A stretch of 64,000 bases of DNA from Maylandia zebra. Its lineage: Eukaryota; Chordata; Actinopteri; Cichliformes; Cichlidae. Each line of letters begins with the position of its first letter. Position 1 is the first letter of the stretch. The stretch lies in the NCBI RefSeq assembly GCF_041146795.1, contig NC_135170.1, forward strand, positions 6,536,033 through 6,600,032, read 5' to 3'. Below the pieces are notes generated by a model, which searched no databases, was not told the origin of the DNA, and saw only the letters and a program-made list of their open reading frames with translations. Position numbers and translations under genes: made by a program. Below are positions 11,378 through 19,900 of this stretch, one piece after another.

Positions 11378-11790
11378 GTGTCAGTTGCAAAAACAGCAGG
11401 TACACAATGGTATCAATTAGGTAAAATCCTGCAAAAGGTAGAAAATGATAAATATACACCTACAGAGGAAGAGGCTTGGGCACAGGGTAAAAGAACAGGG
11501 TGCATGAGATACACACTGGGCTGGGTGATAAGAACTACACCCAACGCTCATTTGCACAACAGCACACAAGAATGAGAAATTCTCTTGCTGGAAGAAGAGC
11601 CAGCACTTAAAAGTTTACCTTCTACACTGTGGTCGAATGTGGGATTAATAAAAAACGCAGACTCAGTAACAGTACAGACTGTTTCATCCCACAGGCCCAT
11701 TAAACCACAATACCCCTTATCTAAGGAAGCAACAGAAGGGATTAAGCCAGTGATATGAAAAGATATGGAAAAAGCAGGAATTCTAATAAA
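11378..11790 (+). pseudogene. Reverse transcriptase N-terminal fragment of the retrovirus
   Basis: One frame (11378-11575) reads TQWYQLGKILQKVEND and RTTPNAHLH. A further stretch at 11580-11785 carries LPSTLWSNVGLIKNA and HRPIKPQYPLSKEATEGI, which match the segment just before the fingers domain of retroviral reverse transcriptases. A stop codon interrupts it, and unrelated sequence begins at about 11790 before any catalytic YxDD motif. A run of A residues near 11331-11353 separates it from pro. Confidence 0.65.
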
Positions 11791-12530
11791 AATTCTAATT
11801 CTCTTCTCTCTGGCTCTCAGCGAAGGCGGTCGCACTTTTCTCCTCTCCTCCTCACCCTTATCTTCCCTGCTTAGCCTCTATGTCCTTGTCTTGTCTCGTG
11901 TGCATTACTTTCCCTGGAATAGACTCACACGGTCATTCTCTAAAACCTAAAAGAGAATTATGGATTTGATCAACTGGTCTCTGAATGCTATTGACACCCT
12001 TTTTTCAATGAGAAGTCTGGGCTCGGGAGAGCCTGAGTGCCCTGGAGGGACTTTCCCTGCACGATGGACGGGTGGCAGAACTGGAGGGTCATGTGTCTGG
12101 CGGGACTGTCGATCGAGGACGCTGAAGATATCTATTCGGAACCGTGATAACAGGGTTCGTGCATATCGGAGTTGGCTTGGCCCTGGTTTATCGGAGAAAT
12201 AAGAGAGCGGAACCGGCTGTTCAAACCCCCCCCCCCCCCCAAGGCTGCCCGCTGGAATTGAAGCGATGGGACGAGGCGCGACCTCTCACAACGAACGTAA
12301 TATGGTCAACACCTTGGAGACGCTTACAGCTGCTGTGAAGGCTCAAAGCAACAACATTGAGCGTATGGGGGGACCCTTGAGCGACAGTTGGAAGACATTA
12401 CGGAATGGATCACTGCAGCTGTGAGGTCTCAGAATCAAAAGAATGACAACACCATGGAACAGAAGTTTGATACCATCATGGGGAGGCTCGTGGCTCTCCA
12501 ACGGGAGATCGAGAGGCCAGTGTCGGAGTG
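11790..12530 (+). pseudogene. Unrecognised retroelement-like ORF with membrane helix and coiled coil
   Basis: After a pyrimidine-rich leader, an ATG at 11960 opens MDLINWSLNAIDTLFSMRS. In another frame from about 12130, TGFVHIGVGLALVYRRNK reads as a membrane helix followed by basic residues. From about 12300, a third frame gives a heptad-rich helix (NTLETLTAAVKAQSNNIE, then FDTIMGRLVALQREIE) likely to be a coiled coil. These look like parts of one protein broken by frameshifts. A C-run near 12230 is one likely slip point. The repetitive context suggests an element protein. I do not know the family. Confidence 0.45.
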
Positions 12531-12910
12531 TTAGTAAGTAAGTAAGTAAGTAAAATTTATTTATATAGCACATTTCACAGATAAAAATCACAAAGTGCTT
12601 TACAGTAAGATCAGACATACAAGTAAAAATTAATTAAATTAATTAAAAGCCCGTTTTTTTTATAAAAATGTCTTCAGCTGCTTTTTAAAGGAGTCAGTAG
12701 AGTCTAGACAGCGTAAAGACAACGGCAGAGAGTTCCACAGCCTAGGTGCCAGTGCCTGAAAAGCTCGATCCCCACGTGTTTTAAATCTAGTACGTTAGGG
12801 CAGCCTGAAAATTCTCCTGGGCTGCTCGCATGGAAATTTACAAAATCAACATTGAGATTGCGGACCCCCATAACGGCGCTAGCTGCAGGCCCAAGGCTGG
12901 AGCCGAACAA
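12530..12910 (-). mobile_element. L2-like LINE 3' end
   Basis: On the minus strand, about 12775-12659 reads RAFQALAPRLWNSLPLSLR followed by SFKKQLKTFL, the C-terminal end of L2-clade reverse transcriptase proteins. It runs into a tail with GTGCTATATAAATAAA-type sequence and ends in a GTAA/TTAC microsatellite at 12532-12552. It is strongly 5'-truncated and splits the coiled-coil frame to its left. Confidence 0.75.
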
Positions 12911-13084
12911 TCACTCCCTGATAACGACTGTGTTACAGCTATTCTTCCCGTCCCATGCAAGGACACCTGGATTGGCTGGAGGACTGTTTACTTAGCCTGA
13001 TAGGCCGAAGGACACTGTCTCAGCTAAACTATGGACACGCACACACATACATATACACTGATAAGCACTCACTATGTCTTTGAA

Positions 13085-13620
13085 GGTTCTCAGTCATCCA
13101 GGTCATCGTAGTCAAAGGAGCTTGCAAAGAAAAGCGTCTGGACTTCTTTAAGTTACTTGAAGACGTTTCACCTCTCATCCGAGAAGCTTCTTCAGTTCTA
13201 AGGTCAAATGGTGGAGAGTCCCAGCTATAAACCTAGTGGGAGTATCCCCCCACAGAGGGACAAAAGGACCCCCTGATGATCCTCTAATCGCCTGAGCCAA
13301 GGTGTGAAACTGGGTGTGGGCCCCAATCAGCCAGAGTTTCGGGTGAGTTCATTGTGAAACCTGGCCCCACCTTATCATGCGAATTCCTGAGATCAGATGG
13401 CCCAGGATGTGAGTGGGCGTTAAGGCATCTGGGAAGGGATCTCAAAACTGGATTATAGATGGCAGAGAGTTGGTGTCGTAAACCCCTGCCTCTGTTCAAA
13501 GATGGTCGCGCACAGTGGACATAGATGGCTTCTTTCACTCCTCTTTCAAACCATCTGTCCTCTGTCCAAAATGTGAACATTGGCATCCTCGAAAGAGTGT
13601 CCTTTATCCTTAAGATGCAG
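13085..13620 (-). mobile_element. Penelope-like element 3' end with GIY-YIG C-terminus
   Basis: The minus strand at 13586-13284 encodes EDRWFERGVKEAIYVHCARP and PSLNRGRGLRHQLSAIYNPV. These match the C-terminal endonuclease end of fish Penelope-like retroelements (Poseidon/Neptune type). The preceding LKDKGHS-type segment lies in another frame near 13600-13620. The flank at 13100-13260 is the usual 3' sequence (ACGTTTCACCTCTCATCCGA). The reverse transcriptase is missing, so it is a 5'-truncated copy. Confidence 0.75.
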
Positions 13621-13694
13621 ACTCACTCACTCATCCCCCCTCCCTTTCCAACGCCAAAAAACTCTCGCGATCCCCGCAGCCCCCTTAACCTAAT

Positions 13695-14010
13695 CTTTAG
13701 AAACATAAGCAGGGAAAACTCCTTAAAAAACCCTCCGCGTTTTCTCTAAAACCCTAGAATAACTTGTTAGGTACCCCCTCTATTCCCAAAACCTTATATT
13801 CGATAACAGGGGAAATCCTGAAAAAAATCCTTAGTCTTTTCTCAAATTAAGCGCCCCGCGGCTCCCGCCCACCGAACAAAGTCAAAACTCCTTTGAATAA
13901 TCCTCCGCGATTTCTCCAAAACCCTAGAATAACTTGTTAGCTACCCTCTATTCCCAAAAGCCTTATAATCCAAAACAGGGGGAAAAGTCCTTAGTCTTTT
14001 TTTCTTCAAA
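13695..14010 (+). repeat. Two imperfect direct copies of a ~180 bp unit
   Basis: The segment AAACCCTAGAATAACTTGTTAG occurs at about 13747 and again at about 13918. In both places it is preceded by CCTCCGCG and followed by TACCC, CTCTATTCCCAAAA, CCTTATA and CCTTAGTCTTTT. The two units are roughly 170-185 bp apart. They lie just upstream of the promoter-like region of the spliced gene and could be terminal or regulatory repeats of that element. Confidence 0.7.
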
Positions 14011-14229
14011 AGCTTCCCTCTTACTAGCAACCTCTAAAATTCAACGCACAGTCTAAGTTCTACCTCGCTCTTAATCGCCGACCTGCAACTGCTTCCAGAG
14101 CAGAGCACAATTTTTTCCTGCTTGTTCGCTCCCCGCTCTGCTCCCGAATGCACTGCTTACCTCGTTTGAAAATTTCCGCCGGAGACCAACTCTGCTAATT
14201 CGCCCCGCTGCCAATCACATAACAATGGC

Positions 14230-14441
14230 ACGGCTCCCTTCGCACCCCGGTTAGCCAATCGGCTCCAGGTCCGATTTTATGATCTCCCGCTGAGGTTAAG
14301 ACTGCCGTCGAGCTCCCAGAAGACCTCTGACTTCAGACATATCAACAACTGGCGCCGCTCAGACTGCTTGTGAGCTCGCTACAGCCACGAAACCAGGGAT
14401 CAACAACAACTGCCTTCGCGTGCCCTATGTGCATATCACTC
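14230..14441 (+). promoter_or_regulatory. Likely promoter and 5' untranslated exon of the spliced virus-like gene
   Basis: A moderately GC-rich stretch contains a TATA-like GATTTTATGATC near 14273 and ends at a consensus donor (ACTCG then GTAAGTGTT, border 14441/14442). A matching acceptor (AACTATAG) lies at 15050, immediately before the exon that starts with the ATG at 15059. This implies an untranslated first exon and a ~600 bp intron. The Tc1-type MITE at 14580-14993 is inside that intron. Confidence 0.45.
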
Positions 14442-14579
14442 GGTAAGTGTTAATCTTCCCCGTCTTACTACATTTTCGCATTTTCCTTTTTACCATTCTG
14501 TCAAAAAAGCTTTTTCCATCTTCAAAAGCCATGCAAATAGGCTCTGTAACACTTGGAATACACTTTTCAAAAATATATA

Positions 14580-14993
14580 CAGTGGGGCAAAAAAGTATTT
14601 AGTCAGCCACCGGTTGTGCAAGTTCCCCCACTTAAAATGATGACAGAGGTCAGTAATTTGCACCAGAGGTACACTTCAACTGTGAGACACAGAATATGGG
14701 GGAAAAAAAAAAAATCCATGAATTCACATGGTAGGATTTGTAAAGAATTTATTCGTAAATCAGGGTGGAAAATAAGTATTTGGTCACCTCAAACAAGGAA
14801 AATCTCTGGCTCTCACAGACCTGTAACGTCTTCTGTAAGAAGCTTTTCTGTCCCCCACTCGTTACCTGTATGAATGGCACCTGCTTGAACTCATCATCTG
14901 TACAAAAGACACCTGTCCACAGCCTCAAACAGTCAGACTCCAAACTCCGCCATGGCCAAGACCAAAGAGACTAAATACTTTTTTGCCCCACTG
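14580..14993. mobile_element. Tc1/mariner-type MITE
   Basis: The ends are inverted (CAGTGGGGCAAAAAAGTATT at 14580-14599; complement at 14974-14993) with TA on both sides (14578-14579 and 14994-14995). At 414 bp it has no transposase and must be mobilised by a related Tc1 enzyme. It sits in the presumed 5' intron of the spliced gene. These ends are familiar from abundant teleost Tc1 derivatives. Confidence 0.92.
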
Positions 14994-15058
14994 TATAACC
15001 TCGCCTCTAACGCTCAGAGCTAAAAAGTGCATTTGTACACTAAACTATAGCAGCGATC

Positions 15059-15894
15059 ATGTCCTCATCAGGTACCTCATTTTTCTCACTCTTGTTCATA
15101 TAATGTTTATATTTTACCGTTTTTCCCGTTTGTAAATATTCGTTATTTCTTTTCAGACTCTGAGATAAGCGTGCTCAACTCGTCTCTTTTTGGTTCTCTC
15201 GATCAAATTGGTAGGTTTGGTTCATTGTTGTTCTCCCTCTTAACAGCTAATTGTACAAGAAAAACAAAACATTTACCCTCTTTTTCATTTTTATCAAACT
15301 TTCTAGATATCTCAGACTTGGACACCTTTATTTTTTCGAGTTCGCCGAATTCTTCTCCACCAGTGCTTGAGCGATCCACAGGCAAGAACATCCGTCTCTC
15401 CACACGCGATAGACAGCATCTGCTCTCTACGCTAGATCGCCCCACTTCATCTGGCCCCAGGTCCATCCCCGCCGGAGCTTGTTCTCTCCCGCGACCCTCT
15501 GGGAAAAACTTGCGCCTGTCCGCCGGAGACAGGCAAGATTTGCTCTCCGATCTCACTCCCGATGCTCCAGCCAATCAGAGCCCCAGAAACGCTTCTTCTC
15601 CGCCATCAGACACACGAAATGCACCGCGCCTGCCTTTGAGACCCAATCACGGTCAGTCTCTCTAGGTTCTCGCTTTTTTCTCATTTTATAAAAACTATCC
15701 CTTTTCTATTTAACTTTACTAACTGTTTGTATCTTACCCTCAAATTCTCAGAGCATCTCAGAAGGAGGAATAGCAGGACCGGTAGGATCGCAAGGACAAC
15801 GAGGACAAGGCGAACACGCACACGGAGGCAGCTCGCTTCAATCGCTCTTCGCGCGGTATCTCTGTTCGCTGAATTAGTTCAGCTCATCTTATAA
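15059..15894 (+). CDS. Four-exon gene for a 184-residue protein with GKN-RLS repeats and basic tail
   Basis: Four exons with GT-AG borders join in frame: 15059-15071, 15157-15210, 15307-15651 and 15752-15894. All three introns are phase 1, and the total is 555 nt including the TAA stop. The product starts MSSSDSEISVLNSSLFGSL and has Ser-rich linkers. It contains two copies of a motif, GKNIRLSTRDRQHLLSTL and GKNLRLSAGDRQDLLSDL, about 50 residues apart. It ends in an Arg-rich segment (RTTRTRRTRTRRQ) followed by a short hydrophobic helix. The basic tail suggests nucleic-acid binding or nuclear entry. I recognise no family. Its neighbours downstream are DNA-polymerase and structural-type virus-like ORFs, but the link to them is only positional. 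The protein would be unseen in a search of unspliced frames. Confidence 0.6.
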
Positions 15895-15993
15895 AAAGTT
15901 TGTTTGAAAAAGCAAAATGGAAAAAAACCACAAACTGTCTTTTGTGGTTTTGTTCTTTTAATATATTCCTGTTAAACAATAATAATAAAAAAA

Positions 15994-16368
15994 ATGGATA
16001 ACCAGGAACAAGATATTACAGACCCATTTCTTGCTTTAGAAACAGCGTTGGCTAGGTTAAATGAAAATACACAGCATTCTCAGATTACATATTCACAAAA
16101 CAGTGAGCAACCTGAGGTGATCAATAATGATCCTTTAGAATTGCTTAATTTAGCTCTTGCCCGATTAGCGCCCAATGAAAGGGCCTTTCAAAATAATTCT
16201 TTGAGTTTTGGAGTGGATCATGATGAGATCCAAACAGAGTCAGACGCGGCTCATTCACAAATGAGTCTGACACAAAACATCTCTTCTGATCCGTTTTTAG
16301 CAATTAATAGAGCTTTAGAAGCTTTGGCCCAGATACAAAATGAGGTCCAAATACCACCGAGTTATTGA
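15994..16368 (+). CDS. 124-residue ORF with three D-P-F/L-x-LA repeats
   Basis: An intact ATG-to-stop frame encodes three related segments: DPFLALETALARL, DPLELLNLALARLAP and DPFLAINRALEALAQI. Ser/Gln/Asn-rich spacers separate them by about 40-60 residues. The repeats look like short amphipathic helices, possibly protein-binding motifs. The ORF lies 100 bp after the spliced gene and just before the polymerase frames. In related elements such a stretch could be the N-terminal extension of the polymerase protein; the stop at 16366-16368 and the loss of frame after it make that uncertain here. Confidence 0.5.
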   Translation: MDNQEQDITDPFLALETALARLNENTQHSQITYSQNSEQPEVINNDPLELLNLALARLAPNERAFQNNSLSFGVDHDEIQTESDAAHSQMSLTQNISSDPFLAINRALEALAQIQNEVQIPPSY

Positions 16369-16440
16369 GTCAAATAAACAGGTTAAAATCAAAATAGTTT
16401 GATTCTCAAAGCCAGCATTCGCTAGTCTTTTCCCCAGACA

Positions 16441-18050
16441 ATGCGTGTCCCAACGAACCGCTCAGCCGCAGCCCACCGCTACAGCTGTCAACCACTTTCA
16501 ATGACTAATCATCATCAATCACTCAGCTCTCCCGCAGACATTGTCTCTGCGAACGACCCACTTAACCCAGTAAACCATGCTCACTCCTTTCAACAAGGGG
16601 GTAATCCAGACCAGAGTTGTGCCAGTAATTCAGCACAACCCTCTATAGTCGTTAGAAATAAATTAATAACGTTGAAATTAGAGAAATTTTGAATTTTCCT
16701 CCTCCAAACGATATACCCGACTATGCGCATTATTATCAAGGCGTAATGTCGAGTCCACGTGAAATATCAAACAGGCTTTTCTCTCACGCACGTCCAGGTG
16801 ATCATATCCAGTTAGAATTGATAGGCCAGCAGTTACAAAATAATGTTTCAGTGATTTTACGTGATAATCATGATTTATCTGAATTTGAAAATTTATTCTT
16901 GAGAGCGGTACAGTCAAACTGGTCAGTAATGTGTGATGGTTCGCTGGCGGTTGTAGCTCAGATTGTTAGACCCCCAAATGGGAGTGGGAAAAGATTGCTT
17001 AAACACATACTCGACAGCGATTGTGAAAAAGAAAAGACGTTTTTTTATATGTGGTCCATAACCCCGCGAATAAGTTATGTTTTGCTACAAGTCTTGCTCA
17101 CCTTCTGCAACCCGATTTTAATGACTATCAAGCACAAACTTTGCTAGAGAAATTCAACAAAAAGCTGGTCTAAATGATCAAATGCCTGTTGGGTTTAATC
17201 AAATAATTACATTTGAAAGGTTACTAGGATGTAAAATTATAGTATTTTACCGTAACGAGCATGATCGCACCCTTTGTAAATTTCAGACTAGTACAGTGAA
17301 TAGCGCAAAAGCGCTGTTTATTTTTATTTGACAATTACTACGCTATCAAAAATCTAAAAGGATTTTTGGGCACAGCGTATTTGTGTACTCATTGTTACAT
17401 AGGCTTTAACCATGTGTTATCCCATTTCTGCTCTGCTCAGTCTGTATGCAGCCTGACTGCAACGATCATTTCCTCTCGCCTATTGTATGTACCGATTGTA
17501 ATCGCACCTGTAGATCTCCTTATTGTTTTGAGAGCCATAAAAAACTCGTTGAGAGGCGTCAAAGGTCCGCCAGCAACTGCGATCTCTATAAGAAATGTAT
17601 CGAGTGCTCGAGGCTATATTGTTTAGCAGCACGTGAAAAACCTCACAAATGCCAAAAGAGAAAATGCCCAATCTTTCGTCAGGAAATCTCTAGTGATCAT
17701 CAAACACATCAGTGCTATATGCAGGTTTACAACGCGAAACAAAACATAATAACAAGTTGATTTTTTATGATTTTGAAACGTTTGTTAATGAACACGGTGA
17801 GCACAGCCCTTTTCTGGTGTGTACAAAAACATCAGATGGTAAATCTTGGAGCTCTCAGGGCGAGCATTGCATTGAAAACTTTCTTGCTCATTTTAGACGC
17901 CCCCTCTTCAATCTTTATCGCTCATAATGCAAAGGGTTTCGATGCGTACATTATCCTTCGCGGGTTAGTTAGGCGAGGATTAAAACCAAACTTGATAATG
18001 CAAGGTTCCAAAGTGATCAGTGATTACAATAATCAGACTGATTGCTGACA
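16441..18050 (+). pseudogene. Virus-like family-B DNA polymerase, N-terminal and exonuclease part, decayed
   Basis: Successive frames carry parts of one protein. They include LKLEKF then NFPPPNDIPDYAHYYQGV (frameshift near 16690), SNRLFSHARPGDHIQLELIG, a Cys-rich zinc region at 17446-17730 (CTDCNRTCRSPYC, CIECSRLYC), and the exonuclease motifs FYDFETF (about 17764) and AHNAKGFDAYI (about 17929). These belong to the protein-primed type of family-B polymerase found in Maverick/Polinton elements and adintovirus-like agents. At least four frame changes are visible. The polymerase palm and thumb are absent, because unrelated sequence begins at about 18050. It cannot be functional. Confidence 0.75.
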
Positions 18051-18059
18051 AAAAGATCA

Positions 18060-18790
18060 AAACTTTGAAAAAGAGAGACAATCAACCAATCTGGAGGGTT
18101 TTTACTGCCGTTATTAGGGGCTGCAATCCCTTTCATAAGCAGTCTGATAGCAAACAGGTGAAAATGGAACATGTGCAAAAGATGTTTTTGGTACCCCAAC
18201 ACCAGTTGGACTTAATAAAACAGCAGCAGCAGCTGCAGCACGCAGGCAGCATCAGACAACAGGCTCAGAACAAGTTGGACAAAGAGATGCTTCAAGTGGT
18301 ACAAGATTCTGACAGATGTGTATGAGAAGGCTAAAAAAATACGGCGATATTCTCCAAAGATACCTCACGCTTGTGAGACAAGGTGTTCGTGAAAAGAATG
18401 TATTGTCTTTATCACTACCTGAACAATTTAACAGGGATGTGCAACCCCAGTTGGCGGATACATTGCCTGTTCGTGGTGATGCGGGGGTGAGGGATCTTGT
18501 TGCGGAGAATGTTTTAACACACATACCTATAAAAGGAGTAGGAGGAATGCAGAACTTATTCTGTCAGTGGTGAGCTGTTCGCCAGACTTGATCTCTTACA
18601 ATGACAAAGGCAAAATTGTTGTTGATAAACACACCATCCCTGGTTCACACATTTATGATCTAATTAAAGCCGTCACAACCACACACATCTTCTGAGGGTT
18701 TGAGACCCATCGGTTGGTCAGAGTTTTTGAAAGCTGTCTCAGATTTAAATGTACCGTTATCAGCCATATCTAACACAGGCATACATTAGG
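18060..18790 (+). pseudogene. Virus-like ORF following the polymerase, broken
   Basis: From about 18160 the frames read MEHVQKMFLVPQHQLDLIKQ, SIRQQAQNKLDKEMLQVV and YGDILQRYLTLVRQG, a helical and likely coiled-coil region. After a frame change come AELILSVVSCSPDLISYND, HTIPGSHIYDLIKAV and RPIGWSEFLKAVSDLN. This two-part layout occurs in proteins encoded by large fish mobile elements of the Polinton/adintovirus type. I do not know its precise role. Two or three frameshifts interrupt it, and it ends near a G-run at 18789-18799. Confidence 0.5.
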
Positions 18791-18799
18791 GGGGGGGGG

Positions 18800-19900
18800 T
18801 CCTGTAGAGTGATTGGATATTTAATTCAAGCTTTGTCCTATCACAGCTGAAATTGTTTTTCTGCATATTCCAAAAATGTAATATGCTCCTTAGGTCAGTG
18901 AAAGTGTGTTGCTATAGTATTTTGAGTGAGTGAGTGAGAGATTCTGCAAACTGGCTATTAATTTCCAAGATGTCACAGGTTTGATAACTACAAAGCCATG
19001 TTCACTTGTAACTGGTAAGTACAGGCAACATTTCTGTGACTTTTATTTTCTTCAAATAACAGTCTTAATAATTTATGTACTTTTTAAAATGAGATATCCA
19101 TCACAGTACATAAATGCAGATGACAGCTGTCTGTATTTGGTCGATCCTTAAAGAAATTCTCTGGAGCAGGAAGAGTCTGACCATGCAACCAAAAGATTCC
19201 GGTAATTATGCATTATTACCTGTATATTATGATAACAATATTAGGTACTCTGTAATGTCACTAGAAACGTGACAGGACCAAGGGCTGAATCTAAAGCAAA
19301 TCAGGTGCTTTCAAACTGCGTAACACAGACTGTGCTCTAATATAATTTTTTTCAATTAGTAGCTTAATAAACTACACTACAGCAGAAAAATAAAGATGAA
19401 TAAATAATTGTTAGAACACAGAATGTCATCTTACATTGATTACAAAGAAGGATTAGCATGTGAATAGTGGACTGGCATGTTTATGGAGGACACATTTTAA
19501 CACAAGATGTGTTTTTTTTTGGGATTTAAATGTTTCTGACATATTGTTGTCTTTTGTTGCAGACACCAAGTGTTGAGATCCTGTCTCAACCTACAGACCA
19601 AGTAGTGAGTGACAGACACTTCATTCTTCCAACAGGTTGCACATTTTTCAAGTATGTGTGTCAGTTGGGCCTAGTGCATAAATGCAATGCCCTGTGATTG
19701 TATTAAAACAATCAGTTTGAGTGAAGGTTTCTCAATGTAAACATTAGAATTACTTGTTTGTGAATATCTTAGCAGAAAGAAATTGGCTATACCATTTGTT
19801 AGTCCAAACTTTCCCTTAAAGCATCAAATTGATCTTTATTCTGACCAAATTTGATATTTTTGTCCTATTTGTCACCTAACCTCACGCTGATTGGTTTATA
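18800..19900. other. Intron-like stretch with two possible small exons
   Basis: Mostly AT-rich and non-coding. Two short segments have splice-like borders: about 19146-19200, followed by GTAATT, and about 19561-19605, preceded by TTGCAG. They may belong to the same transcript as the exon at 21721-21945, but I cannot show a joined frame. Nothing else is recognisable. Confidence 0.3.

Larger units (their letters stand above)
8135..11790 (+). mobile_element. Endogenous retrovirus, 5' part (gag, pro, start of pol)
   Basis: A proviral fragment runs in the plus direction. Its left part has a TATA-like box (TATATAAAA near 8148) and may be the end of an LTR. A short leader follows, then gag (MGN start at 8494), an aspartic protease with a DTG site, and the N-terminal stretch of reverse transcriptase. 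Sequence unrelated to pol begins at about 11790. I see no 3' LTR, env or integrase. Frameshifts and two nested insertions make it defective. The gene order and the single CCHC knuckle fit a fish gamma/epsilon-like or related retrovirus; the genus is not certain. Confidence 0.8.

Noticed and set aside
14345..14375. Retroviral primer-binding site (TGGCGCC) and therefore an LTR upstream
   Set aside because: Only seven bases fit. No paired LTR or retroviral gag follows, and the downstream genes are of another kind.
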